This document shows positions 60,001-64,000 of a stretch of 64,000 bases of DNA, piece by piece (the stretch's first letter is position 1; every line of letters starts with the position of its first letter). The position numbers were made by a program, and so were the translations under genes. Under the pieces are notes generated by a model that made no database searches, was not told the DNA's origin, and worked only from the letters and a program-made list of their open reading frames with translations. Source of the DNA: an uncultured Paraglaciecola sp. (lineage in GTDB: Bacteria > Pseudomonadota > Gammaproteobacteria > Enterobacterales > Alteromonadaceae); assembly GCA_947498355.1 (NCBI GenBank), contig CANMKA010000003.1:124001-188000 (forward strand), read 5' to 3'.

Positions 60001-61075
60001 CGAAGAAGCTAAGCTAGATAGCACGCCTCGTGATAAGTGGTTCGATATCACCTTGTCTGATGAAGATCAGCAAGTTGAATTAGATCAAATCGCTGAGCAG
60101 CATGCTGAAATTAAGTCTGATTTTGATACTAAGTTTGAAATCAAGCGTCGTAAAATTACTCAAGGTGATGACCTAGCCCCTGGCGTACTTAAAATCGTTA
60201 AAGTATACCTAGCTGTTAAACGTCATATTCAGCCTGGTGACAAAATGGCCGGACGTCACGGTAACAAAGGTGTAATTTCTACTATTCAGCCTGTCGAAGA
60301 CATGCCTTACGATGAGTTTGGTACGCCAGTTGACATAGTGCTGAACCCCTTGGGTGTTCCTTCACGGATGAACATAGGTCAGATTCTAGAAACTCACTTG
60401 GGTATGGCTGCCAGTGGAATTGGTGTGAAGATTGACCGCATGCTGAAAGAACACGAAGAAATGAGCAAGCTACGTAGCTTCTTAAAAGACGTGTACAGCG
60501 CAGGTAAATCTCACCAAGAAGTTGACATCGACAACTTTACTGACGATGAAGTACTTCGCTTAGCTGATAATCTACGTGCCGGTGTACCTATGGCAACACC
60601 AGTATTTGATGGTGCGACCGAAGCTGAAATCAAGCACATGTTAACCTTGGCTGATATTCCAGAAAGTGGCCAAATCACCTTGTTTGATGGCCGTACTGGC
60701 CGTGCATTTGAGCGTCCTGTAACTGTTGGTTACATGTACATGCTTAAACTTAACCACTTGGTTGATGATAAAATGCATGCCCGTTCTACTGGTTCTTACA
60801 GCTTGGTTACACAGCAGCCGTTGGGCGGTAAAGCTCAGTTCGGTGGTCAGCGTTTCGGAGAGATGGAAGTATGGGCACTTGAAGCATACGGTGCTGCATA
60901 TACCCTACAAGAAATGCTAACTGTTAAGTCTGATGACGTGAATGGCCGTACTAAGATGTATAAGAACATCGTAGATGGTGATCACCGTATGGAACCTGGT
61001 ATGCCGGAATCCTTCAACGTATTGTTGAAAGAAATTCGCTCACTAGGTATTAACATCGAACTAGAAGAGCAATAA
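57047..61075 (+). CDS. rpoB: RNA polymerase beta subunit
   Basis: 1342 residues, exactly the E. coli length. N-terminal [19 protein letters not shown], the rifampicin-pocket region [21 protein letters not shown] unchanged from wild type, and the C-terminal clamp segment [35 protein letters not shown] before the ATG. rpoC follows after 87 bases. Confidence 0.98.
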   Translation: MVYSYSEKKRIRKDFGKRPQVLEIPYLLSIQLDSFKKFIDLDVDGQHGLEAAFRSVFPIKSYSGNAELQYVSFRLGEPVFDVKECQIRGVTYSAPLRVKLRLVLFDREAAPGTVKDIKEQEVYMGEIPLMTDNGTFVINGTERVIVSQLHRSPGVFFDHDKGKTHSSGKVLYNARVIPYRGSWLDFEFDPKDNLFVRIDRRRKLPATIILRALEMTTEEILGLFFEKNQVRIDGEKFLSDVVPDRLRGETAQFDILDADGKVLVETGRRISARHTRALEKAKITELEVPAEYLLGRVFAQDYVNEETGELIAAANDELTIEHLTALVEAGITAFDTLYINELDHGAYISDTLRIDSSTNRLEALVEIYRMMRPGEPPTKDAAETLFENLFFSEDRYDLSSVGRMKFNRRIGREESIGAGTLDKSDIVAVMQQLITIRDGKDEVDDIDHLGNRRIRSVGEMAENQFRVGLVRVERAVKERLSLGDLDAVMPQDLINAKPISAAVKEFFGSSQLSQFMDQNNPLSEVTHKRRISALGPGGLTRERAGFEVRDVHATHYGRLCPIETPEGPNIGLINSLSSFARTNDFGFLETPYRKIVDGVLTDEIDYLSAIEEGQYAIAQANVVLDENGKLAEDLIPCRHRGETTLMSVDDIKYMDVSPQQIVSVAASIIPFLEHDDANRALMGANMQRQAVPTLIAQKPLVGTGMEKTVAVDSGVTVVAKRGGVVDFVDASRIVIKVNESETTAGEAGIDIYNLTKYTRSNQNTCINQKPTCNVGEPIVAGDVLADGPSTDLGELALGQNMRIAFMPWNGYNFEDSILISERVAQEDRFTSIHIQELSCIARDTKLGPEEISADIPNVGESALGKLDESGVVYIGAEVNGGDILVGKVTPKGETQLTPEEKLLRAIFGEKASDVKDTSLRVPNSVHGTVIDVQVFTRDGVEKDKRAREIEDMQLREVKKDLGDEFGILADGIFARARNLLIRAGIEEAKLDSTPRDKWFDITLSDEDQQVELDQIAEQHAEIKSDFDTKFEIKRRKITQGDDLAPGVLKIVKVYLAVKRHIQPGDKMAGRHGNKGVISTIQPVEDMPYDEFGTPVDIVLNPLGVPSRMNIGQILETHLGMAASGIGVKIDRMLKEHEEMSKLRSFLKDVYSAGKSHQEVDIDNFTDDEVLRLADNLRAGVPMATPVFDGATEAEIKHMLTLADIPESGQITLFDGRTGRAFERPVTVGYMYMLKLNHLVDDKMHARSTGSYSLVTQQPLGGKAQFGGQRFGEMEVWALEAYGAAYTLQEMLTVKSDDVNGRTKMYKNIVDGDHRMEPGMPESFNVLLKEIRSLGINIELEEQ

Positions 61076-61162
61076 GCGCTTCACTGAGCTTATAGACAGG
61101 ACAGTCCTGTTGGTGCAATGCATCAACAGGCCTATTGCAACTGACTCCGCTGGGAGAGAAAT

Positions 61163-64000
61163 GTGAAAGATTTATTAAAGTTTCTTAAGCAACAAAACAA
61201 GACCGAAGAATTCGATAATATTCGAATCGGTCTAGCTTCACCTGACATGATCCGTTCATGGTCTTTTGGTGAAGTTAAGAAACCTGAAACCATTAACTAT
61301 CGTACCTTTAAGCCAGAACGTGATGGTTTATTCTGTGCTCGAATTTTTGGCCCGGTAAAAGATTACGAATGTTTATGTGGTAAGTACAAGCGCCTTAAGC
61401 ACCGCGGTGTTATTTGTGAAAAATGTGGCGTAGAAGTGACTTTAACAAAAGTACGTCGTGAGCGTATGGGTCACATCGAACTGGCAAGCCCAGTTGCACA
61501 TATATGGTTCTTAAAATCACTACCGTCTCGTATTGGTTTGATGCTAGATATGACCTTGCGTGATATTGAGCGTGTTCTTTACTTTGAATCATATGTTGTT
61601 TCAGAGCCAGGTATGACGACCCTTGAGCGTAGTCAACTTCTAACTGAAGAAGAGTACCTAGATGCCTTAGAAGAGCATGGTGACGAGTTTGAAGCAAAAA
61701 TGGGTGCGGAAGCCGTATTCGAATTGCTTAAAGCCTTAGACGTAGATGCAGATGTTGCTGCTATGCGTGAAGAATTGCCGACTATCAACTCAGAAACTAA
61801 GCGTAAAAAGATAACGAAGCGCTTGAAGTTACTTGAGTCATTCCAATTATCTGGTAACTCACCAGAATGGATGATTTTAACGGTGCTTCCGGTTCTACCA
61901 CCAGACTTACGCCCACTTGTTCCTCTAGACGGTGGCCGTTTTGCTACGTCTGATTTGAACGACCTATATCGTCGAGTCATCAACCGTAACAACCGTCTTA
62001 AGCGCCTTTTAGACCTAGCTGCTCCAGACATTATTGTGCGTAACGAAAAGCGTATGCTACAAGAAGCGGTAGATGCTCTTCTCGATAATGGCCGTCGTGG
62101 TCGTGCGATTACTGGTTCTAACAAGCGTCCTCTTAAGTCCTTGGCTGATATGATCAAAGGTAAGCAAGGTCGCTTCCGTCAGAACTTACTTGGTAAGCGT
62201 GTTGATTATTCTGGACGTTCAGTAATTACCGTTGGGCCTACTTTACGTTTGCACCAATGTGGTTTACCGAAGAAAATGGCCCTTGAACTATTCAAGCCAT
62301 TTATCTACGGAAAATTAGAAGGTCGTGGTTTAGCCACCACAATTAAAGCGGCTAAGAAGTTAGTAGAGCGTGAAGATCCGGAAGTATGGGATGTACTCGA
62401 CGAAGTAATTCGTGAACACCCAGTACTACTTAACCGTGCTCCAACACTTCACAGACTAGGTATCCAAGCATTTGAACCTACCCTAATCGAAGGTAAAGCG
62501 ATTCAGTTACACCCTCTAGTGTGTGCTGCATACAATGCCGATTTCGATGGTGACCAAATGGCCGTTCACGTACCGTTAACGATTGAAGCTCAGCTTGAGT
62601 CTCGAGCGTTAATGATGTCGACTAACAATATTCTTTCTCCTGCCAACGGCGAACCCATTATCGTACCTTCACAGGACGTTGTTTTAGGTTTGTATTACAT
62701 GACCCGTGATCGTGTAAATGGTAAAGGTGAAGGCATGGTCTTCACTAGCCCCAAAGAAGCAGAAAAAGCGTATCGTACTGGCAACGCAGAGCTACATGCT
62801 CGCGTTAAAGTACGTATCACTGAATATGTGACTGACGAAGCCGGCAACAGAACAGAAACCGTTACTTTGACAGATACCACTGTAGGCCGTGCGATTTTCT
62901 CTGAAGTATTACCAAAAGGTGTACCTTTCGAGATTATCAACACACCTATGGGTAAAAAGCAGATTTCTAAATTATTGAACGCTTGTTACCGTACCTTAGG
63001 TCTAAAAGATACAGTTATCGCCGCTGACCAAATCATGTATACAGGTTTCCACTATGCGATGATCGCTGGTGCATCTGTAGGCATTGACGACATGGTTATC
63101 CCAGATGCTAAGAAAGACATCATTGAAGATGCCGAAGCTGAAGTATTTGAAATTCAGGAGCAGTTCCAATCAGGTCTGGTAACTGCTGGCGAGCGATACA
63201 ACAAGGTTATCGATATTTGGTCTAACGCCAACGAAAAAGTTGCCAAGGCCATGATGACCAACCTATCAAAAGAGTCAGTTAAAAATCGTGACGGTGAAAT
63301 GGAAGAGCAAGATTCTTTCAACTCAGTGTTTATGATGGCCGACTCTGGTGCGCGTGGTAGTGCTGCACAGATTCGTCAGTTGGCGGGTATGCGTGGTCTG
63401 ATGGCTAAACCAGACGGTTCAATCATCGAAACGCCGATTACCGCTAACTTCCGTGAAGGCTTAAACGTACTTCAGTACTTTATCTCTACTCACGGTGCTC
63501 GTAAAGGTTTGGCCGATACGGCCCTTAAGACAGCAAACTCGGGTTACCTAACCCGTCGTTTAGTTGACGTTGCACAAGATTTGGTTATTAACAACGAAGA
63601 CTGTGGCACATTTGAAGGTGTCAAAATGACTCCTCTAATCGAAGGTGGTGATGTTGTTGAACCACTTCGTGAGCGTGTGTTAGGTCGTACTGTAGCTGAA
63701 GATGTACTTAAACCAGGTACTGATGAAGTACTTGTTGAGCGTAATGTGCTACTAGACGAAGCGCTAGTAGATATGCTCGAAGAGAACTCTGTTGACCAGA
63801 TTCAAGTTCGTTCAGTTATTACTTGTGAAAACGACTTTGGGGTTTGTGCTAAATGTTATGGACGTGACTTGGCTCGCGGCCACATGGTTGGTCAAGGTGA
63901 GTCGGTTGGTGTTATTGCAGCACAGTCAATCGGTGAACCAGGTACACAGCTTACGATGCGTACGTTCCACATCGGTGGTGCAGCATCACGAGCATCAGCA
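61163..64000 (+). CDS. rpoC: RNA polymerase beta' subunit, 3'-truncated by the window edge
   Basis: Starts at GTG 61163 ([17 protein letters not shown]) with GGGAGAG upstream; 946 of about 1400 codons are present and the frame is open to the last base. Zinc cysteines 70, 72, 85 and 88 are kept (YECLCGKY.., VICEKCG). The catalytic Mg site [10 protein letters not shown] has Asp460, 462 and 464. The trigger-loop region begins near the window end. Identity is secure. Confidence 0.98.
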   Translation, partial: MKDLLKFLKQQNKTEEFDNIRIGLASPDMIRSWSFGEVKKPETINYRTFKPERDGLFCARIFGPVKDYECLCGKYKRLKHRGVICEKCGVEVTLTKVRRERMGHIELASPVAHIWFLKSLPSRIGLMLDMTLRDIERVLYFESYVVSEPGMTTLERSQLLTEEEYLDALEEHGDEFEAKMGAEAVFELLKALDVDADVAAMREELPTINSETKRKKITKRLKLLESFQLSGNSPEWMILTVLPVLPPDLRPLVPLDGGRFATSDLNDLYRRVINRNNRLKRLLDLAAPDIIVRNEKRMLQEAVDALLDNGRRGRAITGSNKRPLKSLADMIKGKQGRFRQNLLGKRVDYSGRSVITVGPTLRLHQCGLPKKMALELFKPFIYGKLEGRGLATTIKAAKKLVEREDPEVWDVLDEVIREHPVLLNRAPTLHRLGIQAFEPTLIEGKAIQLHPLVCAAYNADFDGDQMAVHVPLTIEAQLESRALMMSTNNILSPANGEPIIVPSQDVVLGLYYMTRDRVNGKGEGMVFTSPKEAEKAYRTGNAELHARVKVRITEYVTDEAGNRTETVTLTDTTVGRAIFSEVLPKGVPFEIINTPMGKKQISKLLNACYRTLGLKDTVIAADQIMYTGFHYAMIAGASVGIDDMVIPDAKKDIIEDAEAEVFEIQEQFQSGLVTAGERYNKVIDIWSNANEKVAKAMMTNLSKESVKNRDGEMEEQDSFNSVFMMADSGARGSAAQIRQLAGMRGLMAKPDGSIIETPITANFREGLNVLQYFISTHGARKGLADTALKTANSGYLTRRLVDVAQDLVINNEDCGTFEGVKMTPLIEGGDVVEPLRERVLGRTVAEDVLKPGTDEVLVERNVLLDEALVDMLEENSVDQIQVRSVITCENDFGVCAKCYGRDLARGHMVGQGESVGVIAAQSIGEPGTQLTMRTFHIGGAASRASA

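Overview
The window reads as a contiguous piece of a gammaproteobacterial chromosome, most likely Alteromonadales (Alteromonadaceae, Glaciecola/Paraglaciecola-like). The evidence is the gene orders ftsB-ispD-ispF-truD-surE-pcm-nlpD-rpoS and tRNA-Trp-secE-nusG-rplKAJL-rpoBC, a bifunctional ThrA with a Thr/Ile-rich leader peptide, the carboxynorspermidine route to polyamines, and moderate-to-low GC content. The species assignment is inference; no search was run. Layout: 1-4.2 kb holds a 5'-truncated PBP1A gene (mrcA) and the NAD malic enzyme maeA. 4.2-6.7 kb is accessory or decayed DNA: a zinc-ribbon membrane microprotein, a broken integron-type integrase, an imperfect tandem repeat of about 200 bp, and then the RNase P RNA gene rnpB. 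7-16.6 kb carries two large hybrid histidine kinases around a membrane methyltransferase, the carboxynorspermidine pair, a PLP-dependent desulfhydrase/deaminase and a small lipoprotein. 16.7-22.4 kb is the threonine operon (thrL leader, attenuator, thrA, thrB, thrC) followed by ung. 22.8-29 kb has an FMN-binding glutamate-synthase-like protein, a hydrolase-OsmC fusion, a DUF3545 protein, and tal and pgi. 29.6-33.7 kb is a second accessory stretch: two poorly characterised small proteins, a higBA toxin-antitoxin locus whose toxin is broken while the antitoxin is intact, and a 370-residue orphan gene between inverted copies of a repeat element. 33.7-39.4 kb holds ribosomal protein operons (rpsF-rpsR-rplI; rplU-rpmA) with ispB, obgE and folA. 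40.2-47.1 kb is a nine-gene minus-strand run from ftsB to rpoS that contains a DUF368 (PopT-type) membrane protein between pcm and nlpD. 47.4-49 kb is gnd. 49.2-64 kb is the tRNA-Trp/secE/nusG ... rplKAJL-rpoBC cluster, interrupted between nusG and rplK by three genes: a short phosphate-binding-like periplasmic protein, a predicted outer-membrane barrel and a GGDEF diguanylate cyclase. How the genes work together: most genes are housekeeping (transcription, translation, isoprenoids, the pentose-phosphate branch with tal, gnd and pgi, and threonine synthesis). The most unusual material is (a) the envelope/c-di-GMP module lodged inside the ribosomal/RNA polymerase cluster, (b) the tRNA-Trp locus, where a 21-bp copy of the tRNA 3' end closes a multi-hairpin structure and a 29-bp palindrome precedes the tRNA, (c) the orphan gene between inverted repeat elements, and (d) the decayed integrase and toxin genes. 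Several start codons were reassigned from ribosome-binding sites and family N-termini: thrB, thrC, rpsF, rplU, surE, ispF, secE, rplJ, pgi, the DUF3545 gene, the YiiM-like MOSC gene and the four-helix membrane protein near 39.5 kb.
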